This document shows positions 1 to 7,530 of a stretch of 64,000 bases of DNA, piece by piece. Source of the stretch: Nocardiopsis_C rhodophaea (GTDB taxonomy: Bacteria > Actinomycetota > Actinomycetes > Streptosporangiales > Streptosporangiaceae); the NCBI RefSeq assembly GCF_039530945.1, contig NZ_BAAAPC010000010.1:62001-126000 (forward strand). Direction: 5' to 3'. A program made the position numbers and the translations under genes. The notes under the pieces are model-generated. The model was not told the DNA's origin. It made no database searches and saw only the letters and a list, made by a program, of their open reading frames with translations. Numbering within the stretch: the stretch's first letter is position 1; the number at the start of each line of letters is the position of its first letter.

Positions 1-1632
1 CTCATCCAGGTACTGACCCTGCCCGGACGCCGCTCCCGGCGCGCCGCGTGGGCCCTGGGCCTGTTCCTCGCCGTCGCCACCGCGTTCGTCCCGCTGGTCT
101 GGCTCCTCTCACTGGTCACCGGCGCCGTTGTCCTCGCGGCGTTCGGACACCTCGGACGGCGTTTCTCCGTCAGTGTCGGGATCGCGCTGGCCACCCCGAT
201 GGTGCTGCTCCTGCCCTGGTCCCTGGAGCTGTTCACGACCCCGTCGATGTGGCTGCTGGAGGCCGGACTGCACCGGCCCGAACTCTCCGCGCCGCCCGCG
301 AGCCCCGCAGCGCTGCTCATGCTCTCGCCCGGTGGCCCCGGCAACCCGCCCGTCTGGGTCACCGGCGGCTTCATCGCCGCCGCGCTGTGCGCCCTGCTGC
401 TGCTCCGCAGCCGGATGCTGGTCGCGGTCGGCTGGAGTATGGCCCTCGTCGGCATCCTCGTCGCGATCCTCATGAGCCGGATCGTCGTGGCCGCCCCCTA
501 CGGCAGCCCCGCCGCGCCCGCCTGGCCCGGTGTCGCGCTGGCGTTCGCCGCGACCGCGATGCTTCTGTCGGCCGCGACCGCCGCGCAGTCCTTCGACACG
601 ATGTGGAAGGCGGGCGGACGCAGCCGCGTGTTCGCGCTCTCCGTCGCCGTGCTCGCCGTGACCACGCCGCTGTCCGCGGCCGGTGTGTGGATGGTCGAGG
701 GCGTCGAGGGACTCGACGCCGACGTTCCGCCCATGATCCCCGCCGTGGCGACCGCGCTGAGCGACGACGGCACGCAGCCGCGCACGCTCGTCGTCGCCCC
801 GGCCGGCGACGGCCCGATCCGCTACAGCGTGCTGCGCGGCCGGGAACCCCAGATCGGTGAGGAGCAGATTCCCGCCGACAGCGAACCGGGCGCCGTCCTG
901 GACCGGACCGTGGCCGAACTGTCCGCGGGGCGCGGCGGCGACGAGGCCGACACGCTGGCCGGTCTCGGTATCGGGTACGTCGCGGTTCCGCGACCCGAGG
1001 TCGGCAGCCAGGAGGACGTGACCGTGGTCGACACGATGGACGGCACCCCGGGGCTCTCCCGGCTGCAGCTGACCGACGACTTCGGCCTGTGGAGGGTGGA
1101 GCGGCCCGGCGGGCGCCTGCGGGTCGTCGGCGAGGGCGACCCGGTCGTGCTGGCGACCAGTGCCGACGAACCGGTGTCGGCCGACGTCCCGGCGGGGGAG
1201 GGCGATCGGACGCTGGTGCTGGCCGAACCCGCGGACGGACGGTGGAGCGCCACCCTCGACGGCACCGAGCTCACCCCCCTGACGTGGGACAACGGCATGC
1301 AGGCGTTCGACCTGCCCGCCTCGGGCGGAACGGTGGAGATCACGCGCGGCGACACGCTGCGCCTGAGCTGGCTGCTGGTCCAAGGCGCGCTACTGGTGGT
1401 CGTCGTGGTCCTGGCGCTGCCTGGCGCACGTACCGAGGAGGACGTCCGTGCGCAGGCCGCCCGGCCCGCGCCGCGCCCGCGCCGCCCGGCCCGTCTGCGC
1501 TCCAGGTCGCGTAGTAGCAGCGGCGGCCACGGCAGCGGTCGCGGAAGCGCGAGCGGGGGTCGGCGCGGGCGTCGCGGACGCGGGTCTCGGGAGAAGGAGC
1601 GGAAGACGGAGCAGAAGGGGGAAGCCCGGTGA
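1..1632 (+). CDS. Membrane glycosyltransferase, C-terminal part (5' end outside window)
   Basis: The frame is open from the first base, so only the last 543 residues are present and the catalytic N-terminal glycosyltransferase domain, if there is one, lies upstream. What is visible is a series of hydrophobic segments (roughly residues 15-60, 65-80, 120-160, 170-195, 210-235), an extracytoplasmic domain of about 200 residues, and one more membrane span near residues 455-472. The last ~60 residues are an Arg/Ser/Gly-rich basic tail. The family assignment rests on position: in related actinobacteria a long GT2-type membrane protein sits directly before the DUF5719 gene, and here the stop overlaps that gene by 4 bp (GTGA). 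I infer a role in cell-wall or exopolysaccharide glycan synthesis; the fragment alone shows only a polytopic membrane protein. Confidence 0.6.
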   Translation, partial: LIQVLTLPGRRSRRAAWALGLFLAVATAFVPLVWLLSLVTGAVVLAAFGHLGRRFSVSVGIALATPMVLLLPWSLELFTTPSMWLLEAGLHRPELSAPPASPAALLMLSPGGPGNPPVWVTGGFIAAALCALLLLRSRMLVAVGWSMALVGILVAILMSRIVVAAPYGSPAAPAWPGVALAFAATAMLLSAATAAQSFDTMWKAGGRSRVFALSVAVLAVTTPLSAAGVWMVEGVEGLDADVPPMIPAVATALSDDGTQPRTLVVAPAGDGPIRYSVLRGREPQIGEEQIPADSEPGAVLDRTVAELSAGRGGDEADTLAGLGIGYVAVPRPEVGSQEDVTVVDTMDGTPGLSRLQLTDDFGLWRVERPGGRLRVVGEGDPVVLATSADEPVSADVPAGEGDRTLVLAEPADGRWSATLDGTELTPLTWDNGMQAFDLPASGGTVEITRGDTLRLSWLLVQGALLVVVVVLALPGARTEEDVRAQAARPAPRPRRPARLRSRSRSSSGGHGSGRGSASGGRRGRRGRGSREKERKTEQKGEAR

Positions 1633-3068
1633 GGCTGATCGTCGAGAACCGGTTCGCCCTGCTGGGCCTCGTCGCGGTCGCGCTGGCCGCGCTTTTCGGT
1701 GTGGCGTCAGCGACCCGTTCCATGGGCGCCGACACCAGCAGCGCCGACCCCGAGCCCGAGGTCGTGCCCGTGGAATCGGCGCTGCGCGTCTGCCCGACAC
1801 CGCAGGGCAAGGACCGCGAGAGCGAGGTATCGGCGTTCACACCGGCAGGTGAGGCGACCGGCGGCTCCCTGACAGCGGGGCCCGACATCGAGGGCGCACC
1901 GCCCCTGGGAGAGACGGGGGAGACCGGGCGGCCCTGGACCCAGGACGTGAGCGACGCCGAACGGCCCACGGTGGTGCGGGCCGACGGGGCGCTCGCCGCG
2001 GGGGCGGAGGTCGTCCAGACCACGATCGGCGAGGACGACCCCTACGCCACCCAGGTGCGCTGCGCCGAGCCCGGGGTGAGCACGTGGTTCGCCGCACCGG
2101 GGGAGAACGACCTGGCGTCCCTGCGGGTCCACGTGGCCAATGTCGACGACGCCGCGGCCACGGTCAACGTGGACGTCTACACCGCTGAGGGCCCCATCGT
2201 GGGGGAGGAGACCCGCGGGGTCTCGGTCGGCGCGCACGGCGAGGCCACCATCGACCTGACCGACCTCATCGACGCGACGGACACGGCCGTGGTGCACGTC
2301 CGGACCAACGTCGGACGGGTCGCGGCGGCGCTGTTCGCCGAGAACACGTCGTCCGGCGCGGACTGGGTCCCTCCGACGACGGCTCCGGCCCGGCGCCTGG
2401 TGATCCCGGGCGTCCCCGATGGCGGGGGGCAGCGTCGGCTCATCCTCGCCGCACCGGGCGAGGACCCGGTCACCGCGGATGTGCGTGCCTACACGCCGGA
2501 CGGCGAACTGGACCACGAGGGCTTCACCGAGCTGAGCATCCCGCCGGGGGCGTCGACGCCGCTGAGCATGGCCGACGCACTGGGCAAGCAGGAGGCCACG
2601 ATCGTCGTCGAGGCCGACGCCCCCGTGGTCGCGGGCCTCGCGATGGAGCGGTCAGGCGGTGACGACACCGCCTACGCGGCTGCGGCCACCCCGCTGGAGG
2701 GCAGAATCCACGGACGCGCCGTCCTTCCCGCCGCACCCAAGGGCACCACGACCCGCCTTCTCCTCGGCGCGCCGGACCGGCCCGGCACCGTGGTCGTCAC
2801 CCCGGTCACCGATGGCGGAGAGCGCGGCGAGCGGCAGAAGGTCGACGTCGAGGCCGGACACACCACCACCGCCGACCTGGACACGCCCCAGGGGTCCCAC
2901 GCACTGGTGGTCGAGGTCGCCGAAGACTCCGGCCCCGTCTACGCGGGCCGCGTCCTGACCCAGGGGTCGGGCAAGAAGCGGGCCAGCACCGCGCTGCCGG
3001 TGCTTCCGTCCCCGACCGAAGTCGTGCTCCCCCCGGTCCAGGACACGCTGACGAGTGTGGTTCCGTGA
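1629..3068 (+). CDS. DUF5719 family membrane-anchored exported protein
   Basis: 479 residues. The GTG start overlaps the previous stop, so translation is probably coupled. Residues ~8-26 form one hydrophobic segment that acts as a signal anchor; the rest is an extracytoplasmic, beta-rich, Ala/Val/Thr/Asp-rich domain with repeated stretches of the type VxVxVYTxxG and VxAYTPDG, which look like beta-sandwich repeats. No catalytic motif is visible. Homologues follow the glycosyltransferase in the same operon across actinobacteria, which suggests a shared envelope-glycan role, but the family has no known biochemical function. A convergent terminator-like hairpin follows the stop. Confidence 0.8.
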   Translation: MRLIVENRFALLGLVAVALAALFGVASATRSMGADTSSADPEPEVVPVESALRVCPTPQGKDRESEVSAFTPAGEATGGSLTAGPDIEGAPPLGETGETGRPWTQDVSDAERPTVVRADGALAAGAEVVQTTIGEDDPYATQVRCAEPGVSTWFAAPGENDLASLRVHVANVDDAAATVNVDVYTAEGPIVGEETRGVSVGAHGEATIDLTDLIDATDTAVVHVRTNVGRVAAALFAENTSSGADWVPPTTAPARRLVIPGVPDGGGQRRLILAAPGEDPVTADVRAYTPDGELDHEGFTELSIPPGASTPLSMADALGKQEATIVVEADAPVVAGLAMERSGGDDTAYAAAATPLEGRIHGRAVLPAAPKGTTTRLLLGAPDRPGTVVVTPVTDGGERGERQKVDVEAGHTTTADLDTPQGSHALVVEVAEDSGPVYAGRVLTQGSGKKRASTALPVLPSPTEVVLPPVQDTLTSVVP

Positions 3069-3076
3069 GGTGGCTA

Positions 3077-3107
3077 CCCCGGCCGTGACGCGGCCCCTAG
3101 GCCGGGG
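3077..3107. terminator. Bidirectional terminator-like hairpin
   Basis: CCCCGGCC and GGCCGGGG arms separated by 15 nt lie in the 45-bp space between the convergent DUF5719 gene and the metallopeptidase-family gene. There is no T-run, as is usual at this GC content. Confidence 0.5.
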
Positions 3108-3113
3108 GCGCGC

Positions 3114-3548
3114 TCACGCCTCCGGGTCGACGCTTTCCGGCTCCAAGCCCAGGAGATTGGCGACTTCCTCGACGACGGTGTCGTAGACCAGGAGTGCCAT
3201 CTCCTCCGGCTCCTTGGTGCGGATCTCCACCGGCCTGCGGTAGATGATGATCCGCGCCTGGCCCGAGCGGGTGGACTCCAGGCGGGAGAAGGGGATGCCG
3301 TCCTCCGCGGTTACCCCGGAGGGGACCCGCGGTACATCCTCGACCAGGAATTCCACGTTGGCCAGTTCGCGGGCCCAGACCCGCTCCAAGCGCTCGACAG
3401 CGTCGAGCACGAGATCGTCGAAGATCTGCGCCCTGCTGCGGGCAATAGGGAGTTCAGGCGGTGCCAGAGGTCCGCGTATGCCGCGTCCACGGCGGTCTCG
3501 GCGCCGTACGCGGTCGGCTTGAGGCCTGTACAGGTGCACTCGTCGCAC
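3114..3548 (-). CDS. Metallopeptidase-family (zincin_1-like) protein with a degenerate metal site
   Basis: 144 residues, GTG start; a second in-frame GTG follows three codons later. The pattern RRRDRRGRG.RGPLAPP near the N terminus, the central YRRPVEIRT and the C-terminal VVEEVANLLGL followed by VDPEA match the actinobacterial protein found beside DUF3499 and manB (Rv3259 type). The wider family (PF06262) carries a zinc-binding HExxH at this C-terminal helix. Here the aligned stretch has no histidine at all, so zinc peptidase activity is unlikely. Function is unknown; synteny with the manB cluster suggests an envelope-related role. The gene is divergent from DUF3499, and the two leave about 215 bp for their promoters. 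Confidence 0.75.
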   Translation of the reverse strand: MRRVHLYRPQADRVRRRDRRGRGIRGPLAPPELPIARSRAQIFDDLVLDAVERLERVWARELANVEFLVEDVPRVPSGVTAEDGIPFSRLESTRSGQARIIIYRRPVEIRTKEPEEMALLVYDTVVEEVANLLGLEPESVDPEA

Positions 3549-3749
3549 GCTTTGAGACTATGCCATCCGCGGCCATCGCGCAGCCCCGCCCCGAAGCATG
3601 GGGGCGGGCGCCGGACGGTCGGCGTGGCGCCCCGCGCGCGGTCCGGGAACCATCGCGGGAACGGGCATCCGGGACAAGCACATGGTCAGGGGTGCCGCCA
3701 CCCGGAACGGACACGGGGGGCAATGCTGGCGCGTTGCAGGAGAAAGGCC

Positions 3750-3755
3750 TAGAGT
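3750..3755 (+). promoter_or_regulatory. -10 hexamer TAGAGT, leaderless start of DUF3499 gene
   Basis: TAGAGT ends 8 nt before the GTG at 3764. The purine stretch AGGAGAAAGG lies 16 or more nt from the GTG, too far for a ribosome binding site, which supports initiation at or next to the start codon. Confidence 0.45.
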
Positions 3756-3763
3756 CTATCCCC

Positions 3764-4171
3764 GTGAGCGTTGTTCGACGCTGTTCGCGTACCGCGTGCA
3801 GGCAGCCAGCAGTCTTCACGCTCACTTATGTCTACGCGGACTCCACGGCGGTCCTCGGTCCGCTCGCCGCCTACGTCGAGCCGCACTGCTACGACCTGTG
3901 CGCGATGCACGCCGAGCGCCTGACCGCGCCGCGCGGCTGGGAGGTCGTGCGGCTACCCGCCGACAACACCGCGGGCGGCCCCGGCAGTGACGACCTTGAG
4001 GCCCTGGCCAACGCCGTGCGCGAGGCGGCGCGCCCTCCGGCCGCGCGCGACCCCGTCGGCCAGGGGGTGGAGACCCACCGCCGCGGCCATCTGCGTGTGG
4101 TCAAGTCCGAGCCACAGCACCCCCAACACCCGCCTGACCAGCACAGGGGCCGTCCCCAACACGACGCCTGA
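3764..4171 (+). CDS. DUF3499 family protein
   Basis: 135 residues. I chose the GTG at 3764 because the family begins with V(S)xVRRCSRTAC; the frame stays open much further upstream, over the divergent gene, but that part is not conserved. The N-terminal domain carries four cysteines (RRCSRTAC near the start and YDLC about 40 residues later) plus a histidine in AMHAERL, which suggests a small metal-binding fold. The C-terminal ~50 residues are Pro/His/Gln-rich and look disordered. Homologues always sit between the metallopeptidase-family gene and manB (Rv3258c type). Function unknown. Confidence 0.8.
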   Translation: MSVVRRCSRTACRQPAVFTLTYVYADSTAVLGPLAAYVEPHCYDLCAMHAERLTAPRGWEVVRLPADNTAGGPGSDDLEALANAVREAARPPAARDPVGQGVETHRRGHLRVVKSEPQHPQHPPDQHRGRPQHDA

Positions 4172-4281
4172 ACGCCACCGGCCGTTCGCTGGGGGCCTGC
4201 CCCCGTCTTGTACGTTGGAAGGCGCGCGAGCGCACCCTGCTCGCGTGCCGTCCTGTCCGTCGAGTGAGATCCGGAGCAGCT

Positions 4282-5646
4282 GTGGGCGACCTCGGTCAGA
4301 TCTTCAAGGCATACGACATCCGGGGCGTGGTCCCGGACACGCTCGACGCGGACATTTCACGCGCCATCGGCGCGGCGTTCGCCCGCGTCGTGGGGGGCGA
4401 CGCCGTAGTGGTCGCGCACGACATGCGCCCCTCGTCCCCCGATCTCGCCACCGCCTTCGCCGAAGGGGTCGCCGGCCAGGGCCTCGACGTCGTCTTCGCC
4501 GGGCTGGGCTCGACCGACCTGCTGTACTTCGCCTCCGGGCACCTGGGCCTCCCCGGCGCGATGTTCACCGCCAGCCACAACCCCGCCCAGTACAACGGCA
4601 TCAAGATGTGCAAGGCCGAGGCGGCGCCGATCAGCTCGGAGACCGGGCTGGACGAGATCCGCGCGCTCGCGGAGAAGGGCGTTCCCCCGCACGACGGCCC
4701 CGCGGGCACGGTCACCGAGCGGGACCTGCTCGCCGCGTACGCGGCGCACCTGCGCTCGCTGGTGGACCTTTCGGACGTCCGACCGCTTAAGGTCGTCGTC
4801 GACGCCGGGAACGGCATGGGCGGCCACACCGTTCCGGCCGTGCTCGGCGCGGCGGTGCTGGACCCCCTGCCGCTGGAGATCGTGCCGCTGTACTTCGAGC
4901 TCGACGGCACCTTCCCGAACCACCCGGCTAACCCCCTCGACCCGGACAACATCGTCGACCTGCAGGAGAAGGTGCGCGCTACCGGCGCCGACATCGGCCT
5001 GGCCTTCGACGGCGACGCCGACCGCTGCTTCGTCGTCGACGAGCGCGGGGAGGCGGTGCCGCCGTCGGCCATCACCGCCATGGTCGCGGTCCGCGAGCTG
5101 GCCAAGGAGCCCGGCGCGACCATCATCCACAACCTGATCACCTCGCACGCCGTCCCGGAGATCGTCCGCGAGAACGGCGGCGAGCCCGTGCGCACCCGCG
5201 TCGGCCACTCCTTCATCAAGGAGACGATGGCCCAGACCGGGGCGATCTTCGGGGGCGAGCACTCGGCGCACTACTACTTCCGGGACTTCTGGCGGGCCGA
5301 CACCGGCATGCTGGCGGCGATGCACGTCCTGCGGTTCCTCGGCTCCAGCACCGGTAAACTGTCCGAGATCACCGCCGAGTACTCGCGCTACGCGGCTTCG
5401 GGTGAGATCAACTCCGAGGTCGCCGACGCGAGCGGGCGCATGGCCGCCGTCGAGGCCGCCTACTCCGGCCGCGCCGATGCCCGGATCGACGACCTCGACG
5501 GGCTGACCGTGGCGCTCGCCGATGGGAGCTGGTTCAACCTCCGTGCCTCCAACACCGAGCCGCTGCTGCGGCTCAACGTGGAGGCGCCCGACACCGAGAC
5601 CATGGCCAAGCTTCGCGACGACGTCCTGGCCATCATCCGGGCCTGA
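4282..5646 (+). CDS. manB: Phosphomannomutase/phosphoglucomutase
   Basis: 454 residues. It interconverts hexose-6-phosphate and hexose-1-phosphate, feeding GDP-mannose and mannosylated envelope glycans. All four alpha-D-phosphohexomutase domains are visible: the phosphoserine loop TASHNP (Ser98), the metal loop DGDADR (Asp243-Asp247), the sugar-binding GGEHSAHYYF and the C-terminal phosphate-binding RASNTEPLLRL. I chose GTG 4282 over the in-frame GTG at 4264 because GGAG ends 5 nt before it and the family starts directly with xDLxxIxKAYDIRG. The Trm112-like gene follows after 50 bp, probably in the same transcript. Synteny with mycobacterial manB supports the name; the sequence does not settle mannose versus glucose preference. 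Confidence 0.92.
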   Translation: MGDLGQIFKAYDIRGVVPDTLDADISRAIGAAFARVVGGDAVVVAHDMRPSSPDLATAFAEGVAGQGLDVVFAGLGSTDLLYFASGHLGLPGAMFTASHNPAQYNGIKMCKAEAAPISSETGLDEIRALAEKGVPPHDGPAGTVTERDLLAAYAAHLRSLVDLSDVRPLKVVVDAGNGMGGHTVPAVLGAAVLDPLPLEIVPLYFELDGTFPNHPANPLDPDNIVDLQEKVRATGADIGLAFDGDADRCFVVDERGEAVPPSAITAMVAVRELAKEPGATIIHNLITSHAVPEIVRENGGEPVRTRVGHSFIKETMAQTGAIFGGEHSAHYYFRDFWRADTGMLAAMHVLRFLGSSTGKLSEITAEYSRYAASGEINSEVADASGRMAAVEAAYSGRADARIDDLDGLTVALADGSWFNLRASNTEPLLRLNVEAPDTETMAKLRDDVLAIIRA

Positions 5647-5696
5647 CCGCGCCGCCCGCAGCCCGCCGCGGGCCGCCACACGACCACGAGACGAGA

Positions 5697-5882
5697 ATGA
5701 TGAGCATGAGCGCGAAGATCGACGACTGGCTGCTGGAGATCCTGGCCTGCCCCAAGAGCAAGGCCCCGCTGCGCCTCGACGCCGAGGCGGGCGAGCTGAT
5801 CTGTGACGAGAGTGGGCTGGCCTATCCGATCCGCGACGGAATCCCGGTGCTGCTCGTCGACGAGGCCCGCGAAATCCGCTGA
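5697..5882 (+). CDS. Trm112 family small protein
   Basis: 61 residues. The motif LLEILACPKSKAPL, then ELICDESGLAYPIRDGIPVLL, is diagnostic of the bacterial Trm112/YcaR family. Trm112 in eukaryotes and archaea activates methyltransferases; the bacterial members are uncharacterised. Of the usual four zinc ligands only two cysteines (ACP and ICD) remain, so zinc binding may be lost, as is common in bacterial members. Three ATG codons lie close together (5697, 5700, 5706); the one at 5706 gives MSAKIDDWLLE and is an equal candidate. It sits directly behind manB, as in relatives. Confidence 0.88.
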   Translation: MMSMSAKIDDWLLEILACPKSKAPLRLDAEAGELICDESGLAYPIRDGIPVLLVDEAREIR

Positions 5883-5903
5883 TGTGACTGGGTGAGCGGC
5901 CCG

Positions 5904-5974
5904 CGCCGCGACGCTCCGCCGCGTCCACATCCGGCCACTTCCGGCCGGGGTGGAGCGGGCCGCGCGTCGCGGCG
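5904..5974. terminator. Large stem-loop closing the manB-Trm112 operon
   Basis: CGCCGCGACGC (5904-5914) and its exact complement GCGTCGCGGCG (5964-5974) enclose a smaller CCGGCC...GGCCGG hairpin and are followed by TTATTG. The remaining ~200 bp to the kinase start contain no recognisable gene and probably hold the kinase promoter. Confidence 0.55.
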
Positions 5975-6184
5975 TTATTGCGCCGGGTGACTAGCGAGTG
6001 ACGTACGGGTGCCTCATCTGGGATGCGGGCCGCTGTGTCGACGGGTGGGGCCGCTCGGCCGTCTGTGATCCCTCCAACCGATAACGCCGCTGTGGAACCG
6101 CATGTGGCGTATGGCGTCCCCCAATACCCCATAACCTGGTCGTGCTCCCGGTCCACAGACACGACCTCGCCTAGGAGGAGATCG

Positions 6185-7501
6185 ATGCCCGGTCCCGAGT
6201 CGCTGACGCCGAGCGATCCCCGCGCCTTCGGCGACTACAGCGTGGTCGGACGCCTGGGGAAGGGCGGCCAGGGCGTCGTCTACCTCGGTCGCGACGACGA
6301 GGGCGAGGAGTTCGCGATCAAGGTCCTCAACGACCAGTGGTCGCAGGACGGGGATCTCCGCAGGCGCTTCGAGAAGGAGGTCCGGGCCGCGCAGAAGGTG
6401 GCGTCGTTCTGCACCTCAGCGATCCATGACGCCCGGCTCGACGAGGATCCCCCCTACGTCGTCAGCGAGTACGTTCCCGGCCCGTCGCTTCAGGAGTCGG
6501 TGTCGGCCAAGGGGCCGCATAAGGGGGCGGCGCTGCAGCGCCTCGCCGTATCGACGGCGACCGCGCTGGTCGCCATCCACCAGGCGGGGATCGTGCACCG
6601 GGACTTCAAGCCCGGCAACGTGCTGCTGGGGCCGGACGGCCCGCGGGTGATCGACTTCGGTATCGCCCGCGTCGTCGACGGCACGGCCACCATGACCAAC
6701 TCGATCGTCGGGACCCCCTCCTACATGGCGCCGGAGCAGATCGAGGGCACGAACATCACCGACCGGGTGGACATCTTCGCGTGGGGATGCGTCATGGCGT
6801 TCGCCTCCACCGGCAACGCCCCCTTCGGGCAGGACAGTGTCCCCGCGGTCGTGCACCGCGTGGTCAGTGCCCCGCCCAATCTCGACGGGCTGCCCGACTC
6901 ACTGCTCCCCATCGTGCGGCAGTGCCTGGACAAGGACCCGAACCGTCGCCCCAGCGCGCAGGCCCTCCTCATGCGGCTGCTCGGGCACGACGAGTCCGCC
7001 GGGGCCTCCTCCACCGACGAGGTGGTCAAGGAAGGCGAGCGTATCGCCGAGACCGGTGCGCCGCCCAGCGGGCCGCAGGCGCCGGCCGGCCAGATGGGGC
7101 CGAGCGGCCCGCAGACGCCGCTCCCGTCGTTCGGTCAGCAAGGCGGCATGGGCGCCCGGCCGATGACCGGTCCCCAGCAGGGCGGCTTCACCCCCGTGCA
7201 GAACCAGCGCGGACCGCAGAGGCCGCAGGTTCCGCACGCCGGTCACCCCGGGATGACCGGCACGCATCCGGGAATGGGAGGCCAGTACCCGCCACCGGGC
7301 TCCGGTCCGAACACGATGTACACCGGCGCGCACGGCATGCCGGCGCACACGCAGGCGCCGCGTCAGGCGATGCCGCCGCAGCAGCCCGCGCGCCAGCCCG
7401 CGCAGGAGGACCCGATCTTCGCTCAGGGGTGGATGGTCCCCGCCGTCCTGATCGCGATCATCATCCTCGTCCTCCTCCTGGTCCTGCTCGCGCTCCAGTA
7501 G
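6185..7501 (+). CDS. Serine/threonine protein kinase, C-terminally membrane-anchored
   Basis: 438 residues. The ATG at 6185 is preceded by AGGAGGAG with 4 nt spacing, the strongest ribosome binding site in the window. Kinase domain ~17-275: glycine loop GKGGQG (25-30), ATP lysine in AIKVL (Lys46), HRDFKPGN catalytic loop (Asp140), DFG (Asp157), activation segment GTPSYMAPEQ and DRVDIFAWGC. It is Hanks type (PknB-like) and predicted to phosphorylate Ser/Thr. Residues ~300-410 are a Pro/Gly/Gln/Met-rich linker and the last ~21 residues (from 417) are a membrane span with no extracytoplasmic sensor, so the kinase domain stays cytoplasmic and tail-anchored. No substrate can be inferred. It is convergent with the Fic-like gene. 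Confidence 0.93.
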   Translation: MPGPESLTPSDPRAFGDYSVVGRLGKGGQGVVYLGRDDEGEEFAIKVLNDQWSQDGDLRRRFEKEVRAAQKVASFCTSAIHDARLDEDPPYVVSEYVPGPSLQESVSAKGPHKGAALQRLAVSTATALVAIHQAGIVHRDFKPGNVLLGPDGPRVIDFGIARVVDGTATMTNSIVGTPSYMAPEQIEGTNITDRVDIFAWGCVMAFASTGNAPFGQDSVPAVVHRVVSAPPNLDGLPDSLLPIVRQCLDKDPNRRPSAQALLMRLLGHDESAGASSTDEVVKEGERIAETGAPPSGPQAPAGQMGPSGPQTPLPSFGQQGGMGARPMTGPQQGGFTPVQNQRGPQRPQVPHAGHPGMTGTHPGMGGQYPPPGSGPNTMYTGAHGMPAHTQAPRQAMPPQQPARQPAQEDPIFAQGWMVPAVLIAIIILVLLLVLLALQ

Positions 7502-7510
7502 TCACCGAGC

Positions 7511-7529
7511 GGCCGTGGGGCGCACGGCC
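7511..7529. terminator. Bidirectional terminator-like hairpin
   Basis: GGCCGTG and CACGGCC with a 5-nt loop lie between the convergent kinase and Fic-like genes. Confidence 0.45.
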
Positions 7530-7530
7530 C

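Noticed and set aside
7180..7420. Tandem repeat in the kinase linker
   Set aside because: Pro/Gly/Gln/Met-rich low-complexity sequence without a fixed period; not a real repeat array.
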